The notes under the pieces are model-generated. The model made no database searches. It was not told the origin of the DNA and was given only the letters and a program-made list of their open reading frames with translations. The position numbers were made by a program, and so were the translations under genes. Shown here piece by piece: positions 42,342-50,858 of a stretch of DNA of 64,000 nt. The stretch is from Cyanobium sp. Cruz CV13-4-11. GTDB lineage: Bacteria > Cyanobacteriota > Cyanobacteriia > PCC-6307 > Cyanobiaceae. The number at the start of each line of letters is the position of its first letter. Positions within the stretch are counted from its first letter, which is position 1. Location: contig NZ_JAGQCH010000014.1 of assembly GCF_024346055.1 (NCBI RefSeq), positions 29,512 to 93,511 on the forward strand, written 5' to 3'.

Positions 42342-43149
42342 ATGAACGACCTGTTCACCCCCCTGACGGTCGGTCCGCTGGAGCTGCCCAACCGGGTGCT
42401 GATGGCTCCCCTCACCCGCGCTTGCGCCGAACCTGGCCACGTCCCGGGGCTGCTGATCGCCGAAGCCACCATGGTGATGGAGGGAAACTCCGCCTTCTGG
42501 CACGAGCCCGGCATCCATTCAGCGGCCCAGGTGGCGGGCTGGCGGCTCACCACCGAGGCGGTGCACGCCGCCGGTGGCACCCAGCCCGATCGCCATCACC
42601 GGCGACGAGGTGCACACCCCCGAAGGGAAACAGCCCTACGTCGTGCCACGGGAGCTGGCCGATGACGAACAGCCGGCGATCGTGGCCGGGTTCTGGCGGC
42701 TGCTGGAAGCGCTGGAGGCCGTGCAGAACGAATCCCCCCTGGTGGGCCTGCGGATCTCTTCGTTGAACAGCTCCAACGCCATACTGGACAACGACCCGAT
42801 TGGACTGTCCAGCTGGCTGGCGGAACGGCTGAATGGAACCGAGCTGGACAACCTGCACGTGATGCGGGGGGACTTCCTCGGCCAGCAGCACGGCGACGTG
42901 CTCACCCCGATCCGGACGGGCTTCCGCGGGGTTCTGGTGGGCAACATGGGCTACAGCGCCGAGGAAGCCAACGGCGCCATTGCCACCGGCCAGCTCAATG
43001 CGGTGGCCTTCGGCAACGCCTTCCTGGCCAACCCCGACCTGCCCGAGCGGTTCCGCCGCGGCGCCCCCCTGCAGGATCCCGATCCAGCCACGTACTACAC
43101 CACCGGCCCAGCCGGCTACACCGACTCCCCCTTCCTGGAACCCGCTTGA
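42342..43149 (+). pseudogene. Old-yellow-enzyme (alkene reductase) pseudogene
   Basis: The 5' part (frame 42342) reads MNDLFTPLTVGPLELPNRV and MAPLTRACAEP, the classical OYE N-terminus, to VHAAGG. It then leaves frame at about 42575, and the rest continues in the +1 frame: APSPIAITGDEVHTPEGK to the C-terminal NPDLPERFRRGAPL and AGYTDSPFLE. Relative to a complete OYE (about 360 residues) segments are missing: after PGHVPGLL, after HAAGG (LQLWHVGR region) and after VAGF (catalytic core region). At least three deletions plus one frameshift make it non-functional. Intact neighbours suggest recent decay. Confidence 0.85.
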
Positions 43150-43150
43150 C

Positions 43151-43669
43151 ATGCCCCCCGATCTTCTGGTGCTGAGTGCCAGCAGCGGTGAGAACCTGGC
43201 ACTCGCTGAACGCTTTGCCGTCGCGGCTCGCGCCCGCGGCATGGGGGCGGAGGTGCTCGACCTCACCACCCTGTCCCTGCCGCTCTACAACCCCCGCACC
43301 CACGCCGAAGCCGGCCTCCCCGCCGCGGTGGGCTCGCTCAGCGAGACCCTCGGGGCCGCCCCCCGCTGGGTGATCTGCGCCCCCGAATACAACGGCTCAC
43401 TGCCCCCGGTGCTGACCAGCGCCATCGCCTGGCTTTCGGTCCAGGGGGAGAATTTCCGCAGCCTGTTCAACGGCCGGCCGATGGCGATTGCCACCCATTC
43501 GGGCGGCCCCGGGGTGGAGGTGCTGGCCGTGCTGCGCATCCAGCTGGCCCACCTCGGGGCCCATGTGGTCGGTCGCCAGCTCTCCTGCAGCCGCCAGAAC
43601 CCCGCCAAGGACAGCAGCATTGACGACATCGTGCACCGCCTCCAGCGGATGGACCTGATCCAACCCTGA
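43151..43669 (+). CDS. NADPH-dependent FMN reductase
   Basis: A 172-residue flavodoxin-like reductase: LVLSASSGENLALAERFA (FMN-phosphate loop), then APEYNGSLPPVLTSAIAWLS (flavin contact), the characteristic PEYNGS motif of the ArsH/YieF-like family. It would reduce quinones, azo-dyes or chromate with NADPH. It begins 2 bases after the OYE remnant and precedes pirin by 13 bases, so it keeps an HxlR-controlled role in redox stress. Confidence 0.88.
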   Translation: MPPDLLVLSASSGENLALAERFAVAARARGMGAEVLDLTTLSLPLYNPRTHAEAGLPAAVGSLSETLGAAPRWVICAPEYNGSLPPVLTSAIAWLSVQGENFRSLFNGRPMAIATHSGGPGVEVLAVLRIQLAHLGAHVVGRQLSCSRQNPAKDSSIDDIVHRLQRMDLIQP

Positions 43670-43682
43670 CGACCCCCACCCC

Positions 43683-44375
43683 ATGACCCTCGTCTTCCGA
43701 CCTGCCGGTGAGCGGTTCCACAGCCAGCTCGACTGGCTGGACAGCTGGCACAGCTTCTCCTTCTCCCACCACCACGATCCCGCCTGGATGGGCTTCGGGC
43801 CACTGCGGGTGATCAACGACGACACCATTGCCGCCGGCCGGGGCTTCGGCATGCATCCGCACCGGGACATGGAGATCGTCACGGTGATGGTGGAGGGCCA
43901 GCTCAACCATCGCGACTCCATGGGCCACAGCAAGGTGCTCCGGGCCGGTGAGGTGCAGGCGATGAGCGCCGGCACCGGCGTGGTCCACAGCGAAATGAAC
44001 CAGGGTGAACACCCCTGCCGTCTGCTGCAGATCTGGATCGAACCCAGCCACGAGGGCCATGCCCCCGCCTATCGCCAGGAGCCGTTCCAGATCCGCCCAG
44101 GCTGGACCCCGCTGCTGGATCCGGACGAACGGCAGGGCGCCCTGGCCATCAACCGACCGGTGCGCCTCTGGCGAGCACGACCGGCGGCAGGGGTGCAGCT
44201 GGAGCTGGCCATCGCCCCTGGTGCCAGCGGCTGGCTGCAGCTGATCGATGGCCAGGGCACGGCCTTCGGGAGGCCACTGCAGCGGGGCGATGGCCTCGGC
44301 TTCCCGGCGGCCCCAACCGAGCGCTTCGAGGCCAGCGCCGATGGGGCTGATCTGCTGCTGTTCGAGCTGCGCTGA
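43683..44375 (+). CDS. Pirin-family protein (YhhW-like)
   Basis: A 230-residue bicupin. The pirin motif is GMHPHRDMEIVTVMVEG (metal His), followed by HRDSMGH and STGVVHSE-type AGTGVVHSEMNQ (the last Glu/His pair). Some pirins are quercetinases; some act as redox-regulated metal proteins. It probably forms one transcript with the FMN reductase. Confidence 0.88.
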   Translation: MTLVFRPAGERFHSQLDWLDSWHSFSFSHHHDPAWMGFGPLRVINDDTIAAGRGFGMHPHRDMEIVTVMVEGQLNHRDSMGHSKVLRAGEVQAMSAGTGVVHSEMNQGEHPCRLLQIWIEPSHEGHAPAYRQEPFQIRPGWTPLLDPDERQGALAINRPVRLWRARPAAGVQLELAIAPGASGWLQLIDGQGTAFGRPLQRGDGLGFPAAPTERFEASADGADLLLFELR

Positions 44376-44444
44376 GCGGAGCTGGCCGGAGGCGGTGGTG
44401 TACACCACCCGCCGGACCCAGGATGGGGGGAACAGTCGGACATC

Positions 44445-44810
44445 ATGGCCCGTTTTCTGCTCCTCTTCCGGCCCCGACAGCCCCTTCCGCCACCCGAACT
44501 GATCGGTCGGCTCGATCCCCTGATCCAGCGCTTCCACGCCAACGTGGCGCATCGCTCTCCCGCCCACCTCAGCGCCATGGTGCGGGGGGAGCACGAGACG
44601 CTGCGGCTGCAGCTGATCGCCGACGTGCAGGCCAAGGCGGACGGTCCCGTGCTGGAGCTGGTGCTGATGAGCCGAGAGGCCATGGGGGCCGGGGCGCCCC
44701 ACACCAAGCAGCTGTTTGAGACGCTGGTGTCGATCGCGGGCCAGGTGATGCCGGACCTTGACCTGGTGTTTCGATCCGACCGGGACGGCGCCCTGCCCGA
44801 CCGCAACTGA
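44445..44810 (+). CDS. Hypothetical protein (121 aa)
   Basis: A soluble protein starting MARFLLLFRPRQPLPPPE. The family is not recognised. Alternating hydrophobic segments (GPVLELVLMSREAM, QLFETLVSIAG) suggest an alpha/beta fold. It lies between pirin and a small membrane protein and starts 5 bases before the membrane gene. Confidence 0.55.
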   Translation: MARFLLLFRPRQPLPPPELIGRLDPLIQRFHANVAHRSPAHLSAMVRGEHETLRLQLIADVQAKADGPVLELVLMSREAMGAGAPHTKQLFETLVSIAGQVMPDLDLVFRSDRDGALPDRN

Positions 44811-44814
44811 GACA

Positions 44815-45252
44815 ATGGCCGCGATGCAGACCCTCCTGTCGACCCCGGCCGCCCTGGCGGAACTCCAGCCTCCGCGCGGCTACCGCGTGCTCGCCTGGCT
44901 CGGCCTGGTGGCCAACCTGCTGGTCCTGCCGCTGGGCCTGGCGACGATCCTGCTCACCAGCGTCTGGAGGACGGCCAATGTGGTCGTCTATGCAAGTGCC
45001 GTGCTGCCGGCTGTGGCCCTGGGCGTGGTCGCCTGCGTCGCCCTGCTGAAGTGGCGCCTCTGGGGTCAGGTGCTGGCGATCGTGGCGCTGTCGATCGATC
45101 TGGCGATCGAGATGGCCTACGGCATCGTGCGGCTGGCCCTGATGGGTGAAGAACGGCTCCTGCTGGCGGTGGGCGCCCCCCTGGCCTGGGGTCTGACCCT
45201 GGCGGCGCTGGTGTTCTGGTGCCGGCCTGGAATCCGCTCCTACCTGCGCTGA
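44815..45252 (+). CDS. Small integral membrane protein, four TM
   Basis: A 145-residue protein with four hydrophobic segments at about 24-46, 55-76, 84-105 and 113-137. No family is recognised. It starts 5 bases after the preceding stop. ATG 44824 is an alternative start. It ends 106 bases before glnN. Confidence 0.55.
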   Translation: MAAMQTLLSTPAALAELQPPRGYRVLAWLGLVANLLVLPLGLATILLTSVWRTANVVVYASAVLPAVALGVVACVALLKWRLWGQVLAIVALSIDLAIEMAYGIVRLALMGEERLLLAVGAPLAWGLTLAALVFWCRPGIRSYLR

Positions 45253-45358
45253 GGGCCGCCGCAGGCCTCCGGCCAACCTGCCGTTCTGTATCAACGGCAC
45301 CACCCATGGGGCAGGACACAAGGATTGGATACCCCCCAGCCGACCCAAGCTGTTTCCA

Positions 45359-47527
45359 ATGCCCAGCCCCCAACGCTTCGCTGCCATTCAGGCCATTCAC
45401 CAGCGTCCTCCGGTGGTGACCCCCCCCATCGAGTCGCTGGATGAGCTCTGGGGCAGTGACGTGTTCAGCCTGGCCAAGATGAAGGCGGCCCTGCCCAAGG
45501 ACATCTTCAAGTCGGTGCAGCGCACCATTAAGGAGAACGGCAAGCTCGACGTCTCGGTGGCCAACGTGGTGGCCCAGGCGATGAAGGAATGGGCCACCGG
45601 CCGCGGCGCCCTCTATTACGCCCACGTCTTCTACCCGCTCACCAACGCCACCGCCGAGAAGCACGACGGCTTCATCTCGGTCCAGGGTGATGGCTCGGTG
45701 ATCACCGAGTTCACCGGCAAGGTGCTGGTGCAGGGCGAACCCGACGGCTCCTCGTTCCCCAGCGGCGGCATCCGCACCACCTTCGAGGCCCGCGGCTACA
45801 CCGCTTGGGACATCACCAGCCCGGCCTTCCTGATGGAGACCCCCAACGGTCTCACCCTATGCGTCCCCACCGTCTTCATCTCCTGGACCGGCGAGGCCCT
45901 CGACAAGAAGACCCCCCTGCTGCGCTCCAACGCCGCCATGAACAAGCAGGCCCAGCGCCTGCTGCGGCTGCTCGGGGAAACCGAGGTGGCCCCGGTCAAC
46001 TCCAGCTGCGGCGCCGAGCAGGAGTACTTCCTGGTCGACAGCGCCTACGTGCCCCTGCGTCCCGACCTGCTCCTGGCCGGCCGCACCCTGTTCGGCAAGT
46101 CCTCCGCCAAGGGTCAGCAGTTCGACGACCACTACTTCGGCGCCATCCCCCAACGGGTGCAAGTGTTCATGCAGGACGTGGAACGCCAGATGTACAAACT
46201 GGGCATCCCCGCCAAGACCCGCCACAACGAGGTGGCACCGGGCCAGTTCGAGATCGCCCCGTTCTTCGAGGCGGCCAACGTGGCCACCGACCACCAGCAG
46301 CTCACGATGACCATCCTCAAGAGCACGGCACGCCGCCACGGCATGAACTGCCTGCTCCACGAGAAGCCCTTCGAGGGCATCAACGGCTCCGGTAAGCACG
46401 TCAACTGGTCGGTGGGCAACCCCACCCAGGGCAACCTGCTGGATCCGGGCAGCACCCCCCACGAGAACATGCAGTTCCTGCTGTTCTGCGGCGCGGTCAT
46501 CCGCGGGGTGCACAAGTTCGGCCCCCTGATGCGGGCCGTGGTGGCCACCGCCGGCAACGATCACCGTCTCGGCGCCAACGAGGCCCCTCCGGCGATCATC
46601 TCCGTCTACCTGGGCAGCCAGCTCGAAGACGTCTTCCGCCAGATCAAGGAAGGGGACCTGAAGGGCTCCAGCCATGCCGGCGTCATGCAGCTCGGCGTCG
46701 ACACCCTGCCGGAATTCCCCAAGGATCCCGGCGACCGCAACCGCACCTCCCCCTTCGCCTTCACCGGCAACCGTTTCGAGTTCCGGGCCGTCGGCTCCAA
46801 CCAGTCGGTGGCCGGCCCCCTGGTGGCGATGAACACGATCCTGGCCGATTCGCTCGCCTACATGAGCGACCAGCTGGAGCAGAAGATGGCCGCCGGCGAA
46901 AGCCTCCCGGGTGCCGCCTTCTCCGTGCTGAAACAGATCATGACCGACCACGGCAACGTGGTCTTCGGTGGCGACGGCTATTCCAGCGAGTGGCACCGCA
47001 TCGCCGTGGAGGAGCGGGGCCTGGAAAACCTGCCCACCACCGCCGATTCCCTGCCGGTGCTGCAGCGGCCTGAGGTCCGCGACCTGTTTGCCCAGCAGGG
47101 TGTGCTCACGCCCCTGGAACTGGAAAGCCGCTTCGAGGTCTACGCCGAGCAGTACGTGCTCGCCATCGACGTGGAGGCCAAGCTGGCCGTGCAGATCGCC
47201 CAGACCCAGATCTACCCAGCCGCCATGCGCTACCTGGGTGAGCTGGCCAGTTCCCTGCAGCTGCAGACCGCCATGGGCCTCCAGGTGTCCTCGGAAACCC
47301 AGCACAAGGTCGCCTCCCTCAGCGCCAAACTGATGGAACTGAGCAGTGCCCTCGAGAGCGCCATCAGCAACGCCCCCCATGGCACCATCGCCCACATGCG
47401 CTACTCGGCCGACACCCTGATGCCGCTGATGCACGAGCTGCGGGAGGCGGTGGATGGTCTCGAGGCCCTGGTGGACGACAACCTGTGGCCCCTGCCCTCC
47501 TACCAGGAGATGCTGTTCATCCGCTGA
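45359..47527 (+). CDS. glnN: Glutamine synthetase type III (GlnN)
   Basis: A 722-residue GSIII that makes glutamine from glutamate, ammonia and ATP; cyanobacteria use it under nitrogen starvation. Signature regions are visible: SSCGAEQEYFLVD (metal Glu), RHNEVAPGQFEIAPFFE, GINGSGKHVNWSVGN (metal His) and AVVATAGNDHRLGANEAPP. The length is typical for GSIII (about 720). It is monocistronic, with its own UUCG-loop terminator. The leader has a partial GTA-N8 match to NtcA but lacks the second half. Confidence 0.94.
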   Translation: MPSPQRFAAIQAIHQRPPVVTPPIESLDELWGSDVFSLAKMKAALPKDIFKSVQRTIKENGKLDVSVANVVAQAMKEWATGRGALYYAHVFYPLTNATAEKHDGFISVQGDGSVITEFTGKVLVQGEPDGSSFPSGGIRTTFEARGYTAWDITSPAFLMETPNGLTLCVPTVFISWTGEALDKKTPLLRSNAAMNKQAQRLLRLLGETEVAPVNSSCGAEQEYFLVDSAYVPLRPDLLLAGRTLFGKSSAKGQQFDDHYFGAIPQRVQVFMQDVERQMYKLGIPAKTRHNEVAPGQFEIAPFFEAANVATDHQQLTMTILKSTARRHGMNCLLHEKPFEGINGSGKHVNWSVGNPTQGNLLDPGSTPHENMQFLLFCGAVIRGVHKFGPLMRAVVATAGNDHRLGANEAPPAIISVYLGSQLEDVFRQIKEGDLKGSSHAGVMQLGVDTLPEFPKDPGDRNRTSPFAFTGNRFEFRAVGSNQSVAGPLVAMNTILADSLAYMSDQLEQKMAAGESLPGAAFSVLKQIMTDHGNVVFGGDGYSSEWHRIAVEERGLENLPTTADSLPVLQRPEVRDLFAQQGVLTPLELESRFEVYAEQYVLAIDVEAKLAVQIAQTQIYPAAMRYLGELASSLQLQTAMGLQVSSETQHKVASLSAKLMELSSALESAISNAPHGTIAHMRYSADTLMPLMHELREAVDGLEALVDDNLWPLPSYQEMLFIR

Positions 47528-47560
47528 ACGCCCCCGTTCCGCCCCCACAGTCCGCAGCCA

Positions 47561-47588
47561 GAAGGGCCCTTCGGGGCCCTCTTTTTTT
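47561..47588 (+). terminator. Rho-independent terminator of glnN
   Basis: AGGGCCC and GGGCCCT pair across a TTCG tetraloop, followed by C and seven T. It starts 34 bases after the glnN stop. Confidence 0.88.
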
Positions 47589-47677
47589 GGGCCTCCCGGC
47601 GGGACGGACCTCACGTTCTGCGCGCTTGGTTCCCTTTGGCACAGTCGACCCGTGGCGGAAGGTGCTGGAGTCATTGG

Positions 47678-47944
47678 ATGATCCCTCCAGCCGACCAGCT
47701 CCCCGCCGCCGACGGATCCCCCGAACTCCGGGATCTGGAGGATCGCTACGGCTCCTACTGCCGGGCCATGCGCATGCTGGTGCGGGAAGGGAAGAGCCTC
47801 AAGAACGTGCAGCGGACCGTGTGCTGGCAGCAGCTGGCCCGCCTGCACGACAGCCGCCCGGCCCGCTACCAGGAACCCGATGCCCTCTATCTGAAACTGT
47901 GCCGGGAGGGCGGCAGCGGCGGGGCTGCGGCGGCCAGGCGCTGA
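47678..47944 (+). CDS. Small conserved protein, paralog of 26815-27093
   Basis: An 88-residue protein whose core (YGSYCRAMRMLVREG, LKNVQRTVCWQQLARLH, EPDALYLKLCRE) matches that of the 26815-27093 protein. Both Cys positions (YC, TVCW) are kept. ATG 47678 (MIPPADQLP) is selected because the extra upstream residues are not shared. Function unknown; a helical DNA- or pigment-associated role is possible but unsupported. Confidence 0.65.
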   Translation: MIPPADQLPAADGSPELRDLEDRYGSYCRAMRMLVREGKSLKNVQRTVCWQQLARLHDSRPARYQEPDALYLKLCREGGSGGAAAARR

Positions 47945-48053
47945 GGCCCAAAGGGCGCCGCCGGGGTGTCTTTCGTGGATTTGGTCACATCGGCCACTGA
48001 CAGGCACCCCTGGAGAGAACGATGACGGGTGTTCCTTGCTTTTGACGCGATCC

Positions 48054-48455
48054 ATGGACGCACCAACGGCCTTCGCCGCGGTCGCACTCGCGGCCGTCTC
48101 CTGGGATGGCGCTCTCACCATGGCGGGCACACGGGCCCTGCGCCACGCCCTTGACTACCGCGCCCCCTTCAAGGGTCGCAGTGACAAGGACATGATCACC
48201 CTGATGGACACCCTGCTTCAGGGCCTGAGGGCCAAGGGGTCGATCGGGCTGATGGAGGAAGCGGCCGCGGTGCTCGATGACCGCCAGCGCCACACGGCCT
48301 ACGCCGTGGCGGCGGAGATCATGCGCTCCGACGGCCCCCTGCAGGACCAGGAGCAGAAGATCCTCGCCGACCTGGCCACCACCCTGCGCCTGGATCCAGA
48401 GGAAACCACCAAGGTCCTGGAAGTGATGGACGTCCTCCATGCCAGCATCCTGTAG
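48054..48455 (+). CDS. TerB-like protein
   Basis: A 133-residue helical protein of the TerB (tellurite resistance) fold: FAAVALAAVSWDGALTMAG, then HTAYAVAAEIMRSDGPLQDQE, then EETTKVLEVM. Acidic metal-binding-like positions (D, E) sit in SDGPLQDQE. TerB proteins act near the membrane in stress response. It is 14 bases before an FAD monooxygenase. A second TerB-like gene is at 60305. Confidence 0.75.
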   Translation: MDAPTAFAAVALAAVSWDGALTMAGTRALRHALDYRAPFKGRSDKDMITLMDTLLQGLRAKGSIGLMEEAAAVLDDRQRHTAYAVAAEIMRSDGPLQDQEQKILADLATTLRLDPEETTKVLEVMDVLHASIL

Positions 48456-48469
48456 CCCGCCGTGAGCGC

Positions 48470-49603
48470 ATGAGTTCCGCCCCCGCCGGGCTTCGCATCG
48501 CCGTGGTGGGGGCCGGCAGCTCCGGCCTGCTGCTCTCGGTGATCCTGCAGCGCCAGGGCCACAGGGTCACCCTGTTCGAACGTTCACCACGGCTGCGCAC
48601 CGAAGGCTGCGGGATCCTGCTGGTGAGGAGCGGCGTCGAGGCGGTGGCGGCGGCCGCCATCCCCGGCCTTCTCGACGACCTGCTGGCCGGCGGCCATCCG
48701 GTTCAGCGGTTCGTCTTTCGCAACCTGAGGGGCGATCTGATCGAAGCCAGCCCGGCCGAACGGGAGGCAGGCGACCTGCCATCGCTGCTGATTCACCGCA
48801 GCGCCATCCTTGACGCCCTCTGGCGCCAGCTCGACCAAGCCTGCTTCCAGGGCGGTCGCTCCCTCGTCAGCTGGAGCCAGACGAACGAGGGCGTGGAAGT
48901 GAGGTTCGCCGAGGGCCCTCCATGGACGGGTGATCTGCTGATCGGGGCCGACGGGATCTTCTCCAGGGTGGCCTCCCTGCTGCGCCCCGACCGGCGCCTG
49001 CAGTACCTCGGCGACCGGGTCTGGCGTGGGGTGGTGACGGACGAGAGCTTCTGCGCAGGCGGGGATTTCTTCGTCTACGCCCGCGGCCGGGGCATCTACG
49101 CCAACTTCTTCGATCTGGGTCCCGATGGGGACGGCAACGGGCGCACCCACTGGGGCTTCTTCCAGGAGGAGGAACTCCCCGATGACCGCGACACCCGGCA
49201 GAGGCTGCTGGCGGAGGGGGTGCCGGCCACCGCCCTGGCCAAGCTGCCCGCTGACGCGGCCGCGATCATCAGCGCCACGCCTGCGGAAGAGGTGATCGCG
49301 AACTGGTCCTACGACATTGATCCCCTGCCGGCGTTCGTTGCCGGGCGGGTGGCCCTGATCGGCGACGCTGCCCATGCCATGAGCTCCTCCCAGGCCCGGG
49401 GGATGACGGCGGGACTGGAGGATGCGGTGGCCCTGGCCGCCTGGCTCGCCCCTCGCGTCGCCGCCAGCCCCGAGCTGGCCCTGCAGCGGTACCAGGAGGA
49501 GAGGCTTCCGGTGGTGCACCGCTACCAGGAGCGCAGCCGCCAGGTGAGCCATCGCACGGGGCGGAAGCGCCCGCCGACCCGGGATCCCGCCGGGCCCCTA
49601 TAG
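48470..49603 (+). CDS. FAD-dependent monooxygenase
   Basis: A 377-residue flavoprotein of the salicylate-hydroxylase/UbiH class. The N-terminal FAD motif is VVGAGSSGLLL (GxGxxG, about residues 13-19). The second FAD motif is LIGDAAHAMSSSQARG (GDAAHA). The DG segment LLIGADGIFSRV is present. It would hydroxylate an aromatic or isoprenoid substrate with NAD(P)H and O2. The C-terminal end is Arg/Pro-rich. No pathway partner is visible. Confidence 0.87.
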   Translation: MSSAPAGLRIAVVGAGSSGLLLSVILQRQGHRVTLFERSPRLRTEGCGILLVRSGVEAVAAAAIPGLLDDLLAGGHPVQRFVFRNLRGDLIEASPAEREAGDLPSLLIHRSAILDALWRQLDQACFQGGRSLVSWSQTNEGVEVRFAEGPPWTGDLLIGADGIFSRVASLLRPDRRLQYLGDRVWRGVVTDESFCAGGDFFVYARGRGIYANFFDLGPDGDGNGRTHWGFFQEEELPDDRDTRQRLLAEGVPATALAKLPADAAAIISATPAEEVIANWSYDIDPLPAFVAGRVALIGDAAHAMSSSQARGMTAGLEDAVALAAWLAPRVAASPELALQRYQEERLPVVHRYQERSRQVSHRTGRKRPPTRDPAGPL

Positions 49604-49662
49604 CGGGGCAACACTGAAAGATGTTGTGAAGGTGACAGTTCCGATCTGGCACAGGGGGCAGA

Positions 49663-49941
49663 ATGCCAGCTCTGTATACGAGGCAAGACGTGGCGATCTC
49701 CTTTCCTCAGACCCGTCAGCGCAGCAGTTCCAACTCCTGCCGCACCTACCGGCTGGTGGATCAGCAGGGTGACCCCCATCCCATCCTCGACGACCTCTAC
49801 GACTCCCTGGATGCGGCCTGGAGTGAGGCGCTCCACTGGTGGCAGGAAGAATTCGGCCCCGTGCAGGGACCCGTGGGCATCGGGGTGGAGGTGAGCACCC
49901 TCAGCGGTGAATGGCGCACCCTGCGCTACCCGGGCACCTGA
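49663..49941 (+). CDS. Small hypothetical protein (92 aa)
   Basis: A soluble protein with a conserved-looking core CRTYRLVDQQGDPHPILDDLY then LDAAWSEALHWWQEEF (given in two parts). The start could be GTG 49690. Not recognised; similar short proteins occur in picocyanobacteria. Confidence 0.55.
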   Translation: MPALYTRQDVAISFPQTRQRSSSNSCRTYRLVDQQGDPHPILDDLYDSLDAAWSEALHWWQEEFGPVQGPVGIGVEVSTLSGEWRTLRYPGT

Positions 49942-49945
49942 GGGC

Positions 49946-50224
49946 TCAGCCCACCGTCACGCCTTTCCAGAACGCCACCCGGCCCCGGATGTTGCTGGCG
50001 GCCTCTTTCGGCTCCGGATAGTACCAGACGGCATTGGGGTTCTCCTTGCCATCCACCACCAGGTCGTAGTAGAGGGCTTCCCCCTTCCAGCCGCAGAAGG
50101 AGCGGTGGCTGGAGGGCCTGATGCAGGCGGCGTCCAGCGACTCCGCCGGGAAATAGGCATTGCCTTCCACCGTCACGATGTCGTCGCTGCTGGCGATCAC
50201 CGTTCCATTCCAGCTGGCCTGCAT
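49946..50224 (-). CDS. DUF427 protein
   Basis: A 92-residue protein of the DUF427 family: MQASWNGTVIASSDDIVTVEG, YFPAESL, HRSFCGWKGEALYYDL and AVWYYPEPKEAAS. These small beta-rich proteins have no established role. Met 50224 is the natural domain start. It lies 4 bases from the convergent 92-aa gene. Confidence 0.88.
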   Translation of the reverse strand: MQASWNGTVIASSDDIVTVEGNAYFPAESLDAACIRPSSHRSFCGWKGEALYYDLVVDGKENPNAVWYYPEPKEAASNIRGRVAFWKGVTVG

Positions 50225-50270
50225 CGTTGATGCCGTCGAAGTGGATTCATTCTGGCGTCCCTCGCCAGGC

Positions 50271-50852
50271 TTACCAGTCGTTGGGCTGGTAGATCCGCAG
50301 GGTGCCCACACCCACCGGGCTGGCCACAGGGTCCGGGCCGGCCGGACTGGCTGTCACCTGGAACAGGTAGGTGTCGGCCTGGTTGGGGTTGAACCAGGGC
50401 CGCAGCGACACGGTGACGGTCGCCCCGGGGGGAACGGGCTCGGGGAAATTCAAGGTGAAGCGCCGGGCGCCAGGGTCGAAGCTTGTCTGCACAGGGATCG
50501 GGCGCCCCTCGCGGCGGGGGACTCCCAGGAAGGCCCTGGTCCGCTCGACGGAAAAGGGAAACTGCCAGTCGGCACCGCGGGTCTGCTGGATGGTCAGGCC
50601 GCCGAGGGAGGCACCCGCCAGCTCATCGAGGCTGAGGGTGAAGAAGTACTCCGCCGGGGATTGGCCCACGTTGGTGGTGTAGCTGGTGAGGGTCACCTTC
50701 CAGGGGGCCCGCACGAACGCGGTGCGGCCTCCCAGCTCCAGGGCTCGGGCGACGGGCACCGCGCTGGCCAGCAGCAGCGAGAGCGCCGCCAGCGGCAGGA
50801 GGGCGGCATTCCTTGCCGGGGGCCTGGGCCACGAAGGATGGGCCATGGCCAC
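50271..50852 (-). CDS. Exported DUF2808 protein
   Basis: A 193-residue exported protein. A signal peptide (about residues 14-38, ending ARALE) precedes a DUF2808 beta-rich domain, with PAEYFFTLSLDELAGA, GLTIQQTRGADWQFPF and VPPGATVTVSLRPWFNPNQADTYLF regions. It is a cyanobacterial periplasmic or envelope protein of unknown role. Confidence 0.85.
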   Translation of the reverse strand: MAMAHPSWPRPPARNAALLPLAALSLLLASAVPVARALELGGRTAFVRAPWKVTLTSYTTNVGQSPAEYFFTLSLDELAGASLGGLTIQQTRGADWQFPFSVERTRAFLGVPRREGRPIPVQTSFDPGARRFTLNFPEPVPPGATVTVSLRPWFNPNQADTYLFQVTASPAGPDPVASPVGVGTLRIYQPNDW

Positions 50853-50858
50853 CTCCAG

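Noticed and set aside
45288..45301. GTA-N8-ACC before glnN as an NtcA site
   Set aside because: Two of the three bases in the second half-site do not match, and no -10 box fits.
45857..48130. A very long open frame on the minus strand opposite glnN
   Set aside because: It is an artefact of high GC: glnN in the sense direction has all GSIII motifs, while the antisense product is His/Gly/Val-rich with no domain.
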